A DNA stretch of 64,000 nt from Apteryx mantelli (Eukaryota > Chordata > Aves > Apterygiformes > Apterygidae): contig NC_090020.1 in the NCBI RefSeq assembly GCF_036417845.1, positions 45,368,425 to 45,432,424 of the forward strand. Direction: 5' to 3'. Under the pieces are notes generated by a model, which saw only the letters and a program-made list of their open reading frames with translations, made no database searches and was not told where the DNA came from. Below, piece by piece: positions 15,201 to 27,100 of the stretch; the first letter of the stretch is position 1, and each line of letters starts with the position of its first letter. Made by a program: the position numbers and the translations under genes.

Positions 15201-18200
15201 AAGCAGAGAGCTAACACAGCCTAATAGTTACCCAAACCACTGCATCTCTTCTAGGACTGTAACGAGTATTTAAAATTGTGGTTAAATCAGAAGAATATCA
15301 AACCTGGAGTAGGATTGAGGCTGTATTCTAGAGGGTCTGCGTAACCACTTTCTTGCTGATTGAACACACCAAAATGAGCAGAATATTCTACCAAAACTCC
15401 TTTTGCCCACCACAGTTTGGGTTTGCTTCCTTTTCTACCATCAGCTTTCAGCTTAAAATTGACATTCCATCCTAAGCAGCAGACCATGGCTGTTGCTTGA
15501 TTAATTCAAATGAGCTTAGATTCAGCCTATATGAACCATTATCATTTGATGCCATGGTCACTGCATTAAGTGAAGACAGAAAATTTTCCAAAGCAGCTGT
15601 TTTGGATTACACTTACCAGGCATATCACAGAGCTCATGGCCCATGTTTTAAGTTGCATATCAACCTGTAAGGCCAAATTCTGCTAACCTTAAAACTCTAT
15701 CAACGTGTTTCTTAGTCCAGAAACATAAGTGGAGTTGGGGTGATAAAGACATATCACCTCATGACTATTGGTAACATCTGTTACGATCTGGGGCTCCAGG
15801 AGTTCCTCCTTCAACATATGAAGATGATAACTAAGAGGACAGAATGTGTATCTGAGCTGTGCTATGATTCTACTTGAAAAACTTAACAAGACTTTTCAGA
15901 GCCTTTCATTTCAACATGAAAGGAAACGGCACATTCCAAAAGAACAGCACCTGCTCAGTCACGCTGAAACTGTCAGTTTTATACATGTATTGTACCACCA
16001 AGATTTATTCTTTAACCATCAGGCAGTGGAATCAGTTAAGAAATACACTTATACAAATGGACCAGAGAATCTAACATGACCAAACTTTCATTAGCACATG
16101 CTGGTTTCAGTATCTTTATCTTTTAGGGCTGAAGTTTCACTTCATATTTTACCTCTAATTTAACTGATTTTTCCCTTTCATATTGACAATTTTAATATTT
16201 TCTTTCTTTATAATGACGATTTATGTAATCAAGTGTTTATAAGATAGCTTAACAATTTTTCCAGGCTCATAGAAAATGATACTTTAATGAAAAAAATAAA
16301 ACCAACATCTTACCTTAACCTTCTATTTTGTAGAGACAAGGTGTTCAGGTCTTGACAACCCTTGGAAACATGCAGTATACTTCACCAATAGGTTTCTGTT
16401 GAGAAAAATCAGCACATTTGACAATTTTTCACAGAATTTGGTTGAGTAAATACTCTGAAAATATCTTTGCAGTTGTCTGCTACATCATCATCATTTCTTT
16501 CTGTCACCCCTTAAGATCTTAGCATTAGCAATCACAATACAGGGACTCATTGCCTAACTTACATAAAAACAGCTACAGCTCTCTGAGAGACAGAATATCA
16601 GCTTTGGTTCCCCTGTTTACCAAGAAGTCATTCCTCTCTGGTCCCCTAAAGAAGCCCAAGAGACCTCTTGCAACTTGTATGTAACATAAAAAGAAAGAAA
16701 GAAAAAAAAACCCCACACAGATGGTATCCTTGATATTTAATGTCAGCAAGCTCTGGCCACTTTTGGACTCTGTAAGCCTGTCTAAGCAGACTTGCCAATA
16801 AGATCTATGTAAGGACTAAAGACAAAACCTTGCAAACACCTTGCAGAAAGGAAAGGAGGGCTTCTACAGCTCTCACTGCTGTGGGGGAACCAGGAGGAAA
16901 AATGTGGACACTAGCCTCTTCCCAGTATGGGCTTTCAGCAAACAGATTCTTGCTTCCTTGTAGGATCACTGCTGTTTACTTCATTGTCTCCCATTCCCCT
17001 CCCGTGTAGAAAGAGCAGAGGCTCTGTGTTGCTCTCTCCCCAAACTGTTTTTGGCTGGAACTCTTTCTGCTCTGATATTTTCATTAGAGTATGTGGGAGA
17101 TTCTGCAAAGAGGACAGCATCGTTAGAGAGCACATCCTTTCCTGGGCCAGGTACCACTGCACTAGAAGTCCATCCTCATCCCAAGGACTGACAATCTTTC
17201 TCACTTCTGGCTGCACAGACCCCTTTACAACACCTCAGGCTTTTTCCTTGCTAAGAGGTGAGATTTAATTGCAGTACATCCCTAGCTCCTGAAAAGATCC
17301 ATCCCAGTCTGTTTCTTTTCTGCCTGAAAGCCTAAGCAGCACAGTGAGTCTTCCTCTAGAAACACATTTCTAGACACTACATTTTCCCTAAGACGACAGC
17401 ACTTTCTGTCTCTTTCTCAGCTGGCTACATGCTTTTACGGTCTCTTTTAACAAGGTTTTGGGGCTTCTCAGGGATGTCATTCCCAGAGTAAGTGCCTTGT
17501 GTGCTGGGAAGAAGGTCTTTGCTCAAGCACAAATTATGTTACCAAATGGCTATAAAGTACTTGGGCTGTAGAAACTATCATAAAAAGAAGTTCTGCAGCT
17601 GCAAGTGGGAGACAGTCTGGTGGTGAAGCATTAGAATGAAAACCAGTTCCTCTATATTTTCTATTATCGGATCACCTCCAGTAATAAAGGGCAACTATTT
17701 ATAAAACGGTCAAGCATGCTTTGGCACCCATCAATTTTAGAATCATTTTTCTTATGAGACATTCACTTGAAATACTCTGAACTTGCTTCATAGTCAAATT
17801 CTTCTAAGTTTCGTTCCAAATTTCTCTAATGCTAGTAGCATTACTCAACATTGCTACATCTAATCTATTGAACTTTGCTATGGGATAAATAACAAAGTAA
17901 CAATGCATTGGACATGATTAGAACTTGACTAAATTAATTTTGGTAATGCCAATTATACTGAGTTATTGCAAAAATAATTCACACCACTATGCTGCAGATC
18001 ATATGTCACCCGTAAGCCAACTCTCAGTATATAGGTTACATGGCATAAGACAACTGCTGATTTTTGCAAAGTCTTAATTGACAGCATGCATGTGACTAAT
18101 CCTAGTAATTTGCAATACTTAATAATAGACTATTAAGTAATTAAATACTGCTATATTTGCACTGAATTGTATTACTACATTTACTGTTCTTCCCTCATCC
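12217..18200. other. Intergenic DNA, no gene seen
   Basis: AT-rich sequence between two CR1 fragments. Open frames are all under about 115 codons and lack any recognisable motif. I see no exon flanked by good splice sites that continues an identifiable protein. Confidence 0.5.
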
Positions 18201-18204
18201 ACAT

Positions 18205-18990
18205 GACCAGTCATTTCATCCTAGAAGGCAATGCAGTTAGTCAAGCATGTTTTGCCCTCATGAATCTCTGCAGGCAGTTCTTAATCACCTTCTTGTCTTT
18301 CGCACGTCTGGAGATGGATTCCAATAGCACATGCTCCCCAATTGTTTTGAAGATGGAGGTAGGGCCAAGTTCTCCAGATCCTCCTCTTCATCTTTCTTAA
18401 GAACAGGCACACCAATCTTCTTCCAGTCACGAAGAATCTCCCTGTTCAACATGATTTTTCATAGTCAACCGGCAGTGCTATCATATTGGCCACCTTTTCC
18501 AACATGGTTAAGAGAATCCTATGCAGTCCCATGGATCTGAATATGCCCAGTTCTCTAAAGTCTCCCTAACTCATTGCTCCCTCATTGGTGGCTGCTCCTC
18601 TCTGTCCCAAAGGATGCTGGTACATACAGAAGAATGGAAGCAGGTTTTACCTGTGAAGACTGAAGGCAAAAAAAAAAGGCATCAGGTGTTTCAACCTTTT
18701 CCATATTTACCACTAGAGTTGTCTTCCTCAACCATCAATATACCTGTGTTTTAACTGAACTTCCTTTTGCAACCAGCACAGCTGTAAAACACCTTCATGT
18801 TGTTGTTCATGCTTCTTGCCAGTCTTAGCTCTAATGGGATTTTGGTCTTTCTGATTTTGCCCCTAAGTACTTGAGCAATGCCTTCATAATTCTCCATTGC
18901 TGTCCATCCTTGTTTCCACCTCTTGCATGTTCTCTTTTTTCATCTTAGTTCATTGAGAAGCTTCTTTCTTAGTCAAGTAGTCCTTCTACC
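18205..18990 (-). mobile_element. Ancient CR1 LINE fragment (ORF2, between endonuclease and RT)
   Basis: Read on the minus strand, about 18,785-18,900 encodes a degenerate copy of the CR1 ORF2 linker: a YEGIAQVLRGKIRK-like stretch followed by LELRLARSMNNNMK and VFY. These correspond to the YRD..CRD..RKAK, LELNLARD and NNKKGFY pattern of CR1. Continuing on the minus strand (about 18,660-18,785) there are remnants of the G-x-L-x-N-E-D block, broken by stops. The plus strand at 18,205-18,560 also follows the usual antisense CR1 text. The copy has frameshifts and stops and is clearly older than the 30.5-kb copy. The outer limits are approximate. Confidence 0.75.
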
Positions 18991-21900
18991 AAAAATCACC
19001 CACCTTCTTGCACAACAGGATTGCTCATTCTTGAGCTCTCAGCAAGTTTTAAAAAAACAGACAGCAATCCTAGGCACCCTTTCCCTTCATGGCTGCTTCA
19101 CAGGGACTTCTGCTTCCTAACAATTCCTTGAATTACTGACCCTCAATAAGGGTCAGAGAGAGTCAACATGAGCCCCCTCTATCCTTTGAAGGGAGATGAA
19201 GACTTCTGGACAGTTTATTCTACTACCTTGAATAAAGTATCTGGATAAAACGCTCAAGTAAACACTGCTAGAATAACTTATGTGTATTTTGATCCCATTG
19301 GAATAGTATCCTTCAAACAGAATTGGGCAGTCATCCCTCATCCTTTCATCAATCCAGAGCTATCAGCCAATGTAAAGGTTAATCTCAAACGTAAATGAGA
19401 GCCAACTGCATAACCCTATTTGTGCAATCAAAACTAAATTGCAAAAAAATGTAACCTGACACACTCTGAGAAAACATTTACCTGGGCTTTAAAAATTGCT
19501 CCACATGACAGGAGGGGATATTCTGCTTTACAACAGGTTGATGACTTTTCAGATCCAATCACGCTGAAGGGATGCTAACATCTCCAAAGCAGGAGGGGAC
19601 ATCAGTGATTGAGAGAGATTTTTTTATTGAGCTCTGTTTACAAAATCCTTCTGAGACATATGAATCTGAAAAACCCTCAAGGAGAGTTTGGGGCACCAAA
19701 GGAAGGAATAGGTCCTTAAATTCAGATCCTCTTCTAAGATACTGGGCCATTCAAGAGACACTAAGAGCCAGATCTTCAGCCATGTGGCTGTAAAGCAGCT
19801 AGCAGCTTGGCTACTGGGTAACACAGGATGAAAGTCGCCTTTGGAGCTAATCCAAGTAGATAATTTTCTTTCTATTTCCATTCATATTTTATAGCCTTTA
19901 CAAATGTTGCAACTGAGTTGGAATCCTACAAATACATTATTTTATTCAACCTTATTCTAGTTTATTTTTTGGTTGGTTTCTGGTAACTCCCAATCACTAA
20001 AGTACGTTGCTTTGTCAGAGGGATGATTCTTACCATTGGTATACTAGAACACTTACAGAGCCAGCACAACAGTGCTTTAACCCACGGGACAGGAAGGGCA
20101 CATGTGCTCCTCTACTGACCCACACGGACTGTTTTGCAAACTAGAGGTATACACCTCAGTGAGGAAGAGAAATCTTCCAGAGACAGGCACTGGCTAGGAA
20201 AGCTCCATGACCTGCAGCAGAGCATCAGAGGGCTCACTCAGTCCTCCTGGGGAGGTTGCAACAGCCATGTTAGAAGGATCTTTCTATTAGATCTGTCACT
20301 TTTCTTTTCTTAATATATCACTGCTTCACAAAGAGGAAGCACAGGTGCTAAGGATATTTAGACAGCATTTCGTTTTCCTCTAACACTTACTGCAAAGCCT
20401 TCCAAAATCAAGTAGACTTTGTACTGACATCCATAAGGCACTAACTGAATTCTTAATCTCTAAATATGTAAGTTATTTTTAAACACCAATCACATTTCAC
20501 CAAACAAGTAATTCTCAAGCAGCACAAGTTTTGGACCATGTGATATGCTGAGGAAAAAGCTGATATACCAACACTCCATGTTCAGAAAACATCTGCTGAT
20601 GTCAACAGCAAAAGGAGAAACTATTATATCTTGTTGATCTTTAAACAGTTCTTAACTCCTTCAGCAACAGAGCTCAAATACCAACAAATGTTTTAGCTTT
20701 TCTACTTCACAGAAGAGAGGAAAAAGCAACAAGTATCTTCCAACTTCCTTACTCTGGGACAATGACACTTCCGTTACAGTAATTTGCACAGACCTGTGAC
20801 CTTTCCTAACATTTCTTTTCAAGGAGCTAGAGTTAACAACCTTGAGACATACAAAGTGGTTCTCAGTACTCCAAGTCAGTGCTCTACACTGGATGCAGGA
20901 GAATGCATAAACATTTGCATCAATCTATTCTTACTTTGCATTTGCATGTTTTTCCTCATAACGACTCTATTTTTATTTGAAAGAAAAAGAAAAGTAAGGA
21001 TTCCTATGATGGCTTATTAGGGCTCAAAGCAGAGCAACCTTCACTGTTAGAGTTAGAATCCAGCATCAAATTCGGGGACAAGATCCAACTATCTGGCTTA
21101 GTGTCAAGACAACCATGAGTACCAACTCAATTCGGAAAGTACGACAGAGAGTCAAAAGAAAGTAGAATAAGAATCGAGATGTAACTTGACAAGAGTGCTG
21201 CATACAGGAGTTGCTAAATGGGATAGCCATGCTCAGAAGCCAAAGGAGCAGAGAAAATTGTGGTAGAAATGGAGTGCAGGAACAGAGGCAGGCACAGACG
21301 AATAACAGAAAAAGCAGGAGGGAGTGCTGTGACACAATGCAGAAATAAGAATCTTAAAAGGAAGTCGTTTGGCAGAACTGGCCTAGAACACACTAGGCAT
21401 TGTCTAAGAAAGGCAAAGCCAGCAGTAGCTGTCCTGCTTAGAAGAAAACCTAGGCTTAACACCAACTACCACAAACTACATCCCTTGACCCACCTAATCT
21501 TTCTTCTCACACCAGAGAGCATATACCATTACAATGCTGATAGTCTAAAATGGGATCTTATGGGAAATGCAAAGTCCATTTTAACAATTCAGTTGCATGG
21601 TGTTTTATCACCCATAATCAATAACTTCAACATCCAAGAAGCTATGTTTGTGCCCAAATGTTTAGAACTGTATGTACAAGGCAATATCTTGTTGTCAATG
21701 AAAGAGAAATTACATGTGCACACTCAATAAAATCAAGTATCTTCACCAGTAGAAGAAGATTTCACAACTGCTTTGTTGCAGAGAGGCAGGGAAGCATGAA
21801 GAGGTTGGAGAACAATTATTTCTCACATTCAAAAAGTAGGAGGTGCATACAACATTAGTAGGTAGAAGGTCTGGTATATACAAAGAAAAATACACCTTCT

Positions 21901-23580
21901 CCGTTAGCACCTAATTAAATTGTAGGATCCATTACTACAGGATGTTGTAGAGTATAAATGGTTACTAAAAGAGATTAGATGAACGCACAGAGAACAGGTT
22001 TGTCACAGATTATTAAACACAATTGTTAGAATACATCTGGGTCAGGAAGCATCTAAATAGCTGGCTGCTGAAAGCAGGTGTGATGTGCTCGGGAAAGTAT
22101 CACTCACTACGTGACCTGATTGCTGGACCCTTTGCATCCATTCCTTGCTCCAGCAGGAGTCAGGACAATAGGCTAGACAGATCTTTGTTCTGACTCAGGA
22201 GGAAAGTTCTTTTTCTGTAGAATTTGCCACTGCCCCTTCCTTCACTGAGGTAGATCTGACACTACTGTAGTACTCTGACTTACATACCCATATGTATTTT
22301 GATGTGTTGATTTATATAAGTAACTTCCAAAAATGATTCTTTAACATCTGCTAAATTAGATTGTTACAGGACGACCTATAAGCTCACAGGCTTATCATAT
22401 ATTTATTTCATTGAATCTTGAGAGATTTGGGACTGATTCAGATCAATTCAAGAAGTTTGGATTAATGACTCCTGAGAACCGTATCACCAGAAGCTAATTA
22501 TTCTATGGTAAGAAGGATTTTCTTAAGGCTTAGTAGATTTCACAAAAAACACTCAGGTGTAGGTTATTCCCACCAACTCAGTATTCTCAATCCTTATTGG
22601 CTAGAATGATGCAGTGTGTAAACTGCAGCATTCTCCTTTCTCTTCAATATTTAACAGGACTCAAAGTTACAGATGAAGAACAGCCAGAACAACACAGAGA
22701 AGCTATAAAAGCTGATTTCCCATCACCTCTGCACTCCTTTGATATCCCTGACAACCTTTTTTGCAAATTTGAGCAACTCAAATGATGGTGATCTAATGTC
22801 ACATGTGGAAGCCTGAAATGCAGCTTTGCTTCAGACAGTATTGAACACTCTTCACTACATTTACATGTAGGCAGATAATTTGTTCCATGATACACCACTC
22901 ACTAAAAAGAGTTCCAGGATGCAATTGCATTAAAAGAATTATATAGAGAGAGTAACAAAACCAACACATTATTGCTTCAGTCTTATGTGAAATGCAAACC
23001 CACCTTTCAAGTATTCAATTCAAAATTACATACACTTGTATCAGTTACTCAGTCAGTGTCTCTAGCTGGAGCATGTGAAATACAGTAAGCATCTCATTCA
23101 ACAGATATTTCTGCTGTAAGGCAGTATTCTCCACCAACAAAATTGAAATTTTAAGATAACTCCTCTCATGAGTTCCCAACCTCTCCCCAAGCCCTATTAT
23201 TTCAAATATAAATACCAATTCATAAAAATAACATTCAACTCAGATAAAAAATTCCCAACAATTCAAAACTTTTATTCCTACAATTTTTATCTTCTTAGGG
23301 AAATAACCCTAATTTTCCTTGGAAATGGAGTCTCCAAAATTAAAGTAAGAAAACTTGATTGTAAAAAAAAATTCTAATTCCATGATTTGTAGTGCAGCTA
23401 GAAATCCTTGCTTTTAGAAATAAGGGTCTGAGGCAAAATAGTGAACACAGTTTGCCAAAGAGAGAGGAAAACTAACTTTTATAAACAGTTTATATGAAAG
23501 GCCCTCTGATGTCAGAGGAATGCAATTTTTATATTCCTTGCTTTAAACCAATATTAATAATTTGTTAATAATTCAACTGC
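18991..23580. other. Intergenic DNA proximal to the WDR36 3' end
   Basis: No gene is supported. Short open frames only. The stretch nearest 23.6 kb probably borders the WDR36 3' UTR. A weak ancient repeat candidate lies at about 22,125-22,205. Confidence 0.5.
22125..22205. repeat. Possible ancient CR1-like 3' remnant
   Basis: A stretch reading aataggctagacagatct followed by ttgttctgactcagg resembles the 'ggctagatgg..cttt-ggtctgac-cag' tail common to old amniote CR1 families. It is too short and too diverged to be certain from reading alone. Confidence 0.3.
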
Positions 23581-23589
23581 TTTTTGTGT

Positions 23590-23620
23590 TTTATTTTTAA
23601 ATCAACAACACTGATTTATT
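23590..23620 (-). terminator. WDR36: Candidate WDR36 polyadenylation signals
   Basis: Two AATAAA hexamers on the minus strand (plus-strand tttatt at 23,615-23,620 and 23,590-23,595) lie about 385-415 bases after the WDR36 stop. The first is followed at once by a GT-rich stretch (TCAGTGTTGTTG), as expected for a downstream element. Other tttatt motifs exist farther away, so the true 3' end is not fixed. Confidence 0.35.
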
Positions 23621-24003
23621 AAGCACAATATAGGTTTCTGTCTCCTCATGGAAAACAAATTCCTACTTTTTTTTTGCAAGTCATTTCTTTGTTCTGATTT
23701 ACATTTTTGGTCCTGAAAGCATAAGATAGCTAGCTGCATTACCTATGGTCTTTTAACTGTTTGCTCATTAATAACAAACCATTTTAAATACAACATGTAC
23801 ATTTAATTTGCACATATTAGCTTTCACTCAGACCGAAATGAATTAAAATATTTAGTTATGCACTGTCTAAAATACTTTGCTGTATACTATAAAATACAGC
23901 ATCAGAACTCCAAGTATAATTCTTGGAATCCACTATTTTTGGCAATAAGTTGTACTATTAATCCAAGTATTTTTATGCAGTCAAAATCCTTAAAAAATGT
24001 ATT

Positions 24004-24153
24004 TTACAGCAATGCACTTTTCATATATTTTAACACACATAGACTCTGATTGAAAAGAGTCTGTAAATGAATCCAAGTTTCCTCAAGCTGTGTTGACAAT
24101 CTGGATATTTCTTCTAGTAGCCTTGGCTCTGATGAGAGGATCTTAAGATGCAA
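24004..24153 (-). CDS. WDR36: WDR36 exon 23 (last coding exon, stop TAA)
   Basis: Encodes residues 842-890, beginning [10 protein letters not shown] and ending MKSALL before TAA at 24,004-24,006. It is the end of the Utp21 domain: an amphipathic helix with [14 protein letters not shown], close to human EENWTHLQSLFNQS. The acceptor is tttcag, phase 0. The preceding intron 22 (24,154-25,813, 1,660 bp) holds a 19-base T run at 25,612-25,630 and nothing else recognisable. Confidence 0.95.
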   Translation of the reverse strand: MHLKILSSEPRLLEEISRLSTQLEETWIHLQTLFNQSLCVLKYMKSALL

Positions 24154-27100
24154 CTGAAAATAAAAAGGAGGAGTTAGTGAAATAAATTCAGATGATCAAA
24201 ATTTACAATATCAGCTTCCTCATTCACTTCCACAGGTTTGCTTTCAGTAATGTCCCCAATAAAGGAAAGATTATTTTCTTGCAATTGATTCCCTCCCTTT
24301 AATGCTGCCTTCATTTTGCAAGAAGTCTTTTTTAACCATTTTACTCCCACATGTATATTACATAGGATACAGCAGCAAATTGTCTTTAATACATTACTGC
24401 TTTACTAGTTGTACTTCTGCTGCTGAATCTATCCTCATCACACACTTTTCTAGAGAGCAGCTCTCCTCTCTTTCTAACCTGCATCATGAATTCCTCTTTA
24501 GACTAGGAAGGTTAAATGCATGCCCTGAGGTCAATGGAGTTCATTATTTAAATAATCTGTGTTGCATAATGCAAGAAGAATGATGTCAGCACACTCTACA
24601 CTGATACAGGGAGAGGATGTCTCTACAGAATAAATAGCAATCCTGGAACAAAGCATAATGCAAAGAAACCTCTCAATCTTGTAGAAAGGCAATACATTTT
24701 TACCGCTTAATTGATGAACTAGTTATTTCCTTTGCTACAACTTACATCTAGGAGTTTTGCTACAACAAAAGATATTTGTGCTCAGGTATCACAGGTAAGT
24801 TTATATTGCCACTTTAGTTCAGAGCAGGAGTGTATTTCTGAGCATGAAACTAAACTGGGAGAGGAACTCCAGCATCTAAGGCTTCAGCTACTAATGAGCT
24901 ACCAATGGACTAGAGCTAGTCCATAATAAAAAGTCATTGTAGGTATCAGGACCTCACAGTCCTAACCGTTTCACTTTACAAATCCACTCCCCAGGGATCC
25001 TGCCTAACCCCAAGAGAGGAAAAAGGACAAGTATATACTCATATTTGTCTGGCATTATACTCCCTCTATTTTGAAAAGCAATTCCTGCAGTAGTGCTATT
25101 AAGAAATGTAAGTCAAGCAGACATTACCACGTGTGTCTGAATGTTTATCACCACTTTTCCTATTAAGCTGTAATTATTTTTTTCCTACAGTTCATACAGT
25201 AGAGCATAGGTAAACATTTTCATATCAGAAAGGTTGCACTCTTCTATAGAACTACCTTCTAAGAGTAACTGCTATTGCACATTATCATGGTAACTTCCTA
25301 ACTTCCACACATCTGGGAATAATTTTATTAGTTCTGTGCTGCTTAACAGGTAACAAACAAAAGCAGCCCACTGACATGCAAAGTAAAAGTCAGGTTTCCA
25401 GTGTCTCCAACTCTTTTACTTTCCTTCTTTTACTTTCCCAAACATCACGCATTAAACACTTTTCTTGCTTAAAATGGAGCAAATTACAGCTTAGCAATTA
25501 ACAATCATTCAGAATGTTAGGTATGTTATAAAAAATTGTAACAATCATAAGTAACAAATACTAAAATAAAGCCTGTCTGGTATTGTACTTTTCACTGTAA
25601 CTATTTTTTACTTTTTTTTTTTTTTTTTTTGACTGTGAACAGCTGAGTTGTCAAATTAGCCAATGCATCAAGTAAATCGTTTTAAAACCATCTCCAACAA
25701 AAAACATTTAAGATAATCCTTCAAAGCAGACATTTTGCACAGGCAATTTACATCCTGTTACTGAACAATGATCATTTTATGACTGACACCAAGTTTTAAT
25801 AGAAAACCATTACCTTTAGAAACAGTGCAAGGTATGCTTGAGCAAGTTCGAAGTTGTACTTCTTGTTCAGCATCATCCCAATCATTCTCAAAAAGCTTAG
25901 CATCACCTCCATAGAGCCGCCACCTTCAGGGGCCAAACCCCTTAGTTCTATCTCAATATTGGATGGTCCCATGTCTTTCAGCAAGTTAAGTGGAGTTGTA
26001 TCTATGTTAAAGTATTGAGGGATAAAGTATCAGTAATGTTTGCAGAAAAGCACTTTAGAAATCCTTCACCCGGACAGAAGTATTCAAAATTCTTGAGCAG
26101 TTATTTGGTAACAATATGTCTCAAGTTTATATGGTTTCTCTACTTTTTTATTTTTACTCAAAATGTCATCCTGCCTTTACTTCACTTTCTCATCACATGC
26201 TACAGAGAAGTATATCTCTAATAAGACAGTTATATTCTATTGATAAGTTTGCTCCAAAAAATACAAGCAACTTCTTCATATTTGTATCACTTTCATTTTT
26301 TAATTGTATTTTAAGCTGTACAAAATTTCTAATTAATCATATAATACTGTCGTTTTGCATTGCTCCTTAGCAAAAAAAAGCTATTCACTTGGACTTTAAG
26401 CTGTTATTGCAAATATATCCTAGAAGAGACAAACTATATAGCACTTTCGCTGAGAACCTTTCTAAGTTTAACGCTATTAAGATTAAGCTACATTAAGGAT
26501 AACCTGGTCCTTCTAAGGGAATCACTGGTTTTGTTAAGTAAATTTCTCTTGTTTTCCCTGGGGGGTGGGGGGGATTTTTTTTCCTTGTAGAAATATATAC
26601 GATTTACTTTTTTCTTCTTTGTAAATGTTCTTCCTCAGTATTTCTCCAATCCTACATGAACTTTGAGAATTTTATCCATCTGCTTTATAAACACAGAAAT
26701 AAAAATTTACATGGTCACAAACACAGCTGTTTGTAACAAAATTTTAAATGCTGTCTTCTGATTAGCACTTCAGTTTCTGAAGCTGCTAAGAAGAGACTGT
26801 AACTAATGGTAACGGGCACTGGATAATATTCCTTAGGTGGTATATTTGATTCTACCTTTGAATATTTGATTGCTGAGAAAATCATTAGTGCAATTGAGAC
26901 ATTAATAGTACTGAGAATATACATTATTTAATTTCTATGCCATAAGAGATTAAAAAAATAGGGAGCATATTATGGAACTGGTACACATAAAACATGGAAA
27001 AGGTGTCTAGCACAATCTATATCCCACTGTCCTGCTCCCAGATGCAAACCCTGCTTCCACCCCAGTGGAAGGATGGCTTTGGGCATATGTTATCCATTTA

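Noticed and set aside
1-24003. CAMK4 or another gene downstream of WDR36
   Set aside because: Synteny suggests CAMK4 lies on this side, but no kinase motif or exon was seen in any frame.
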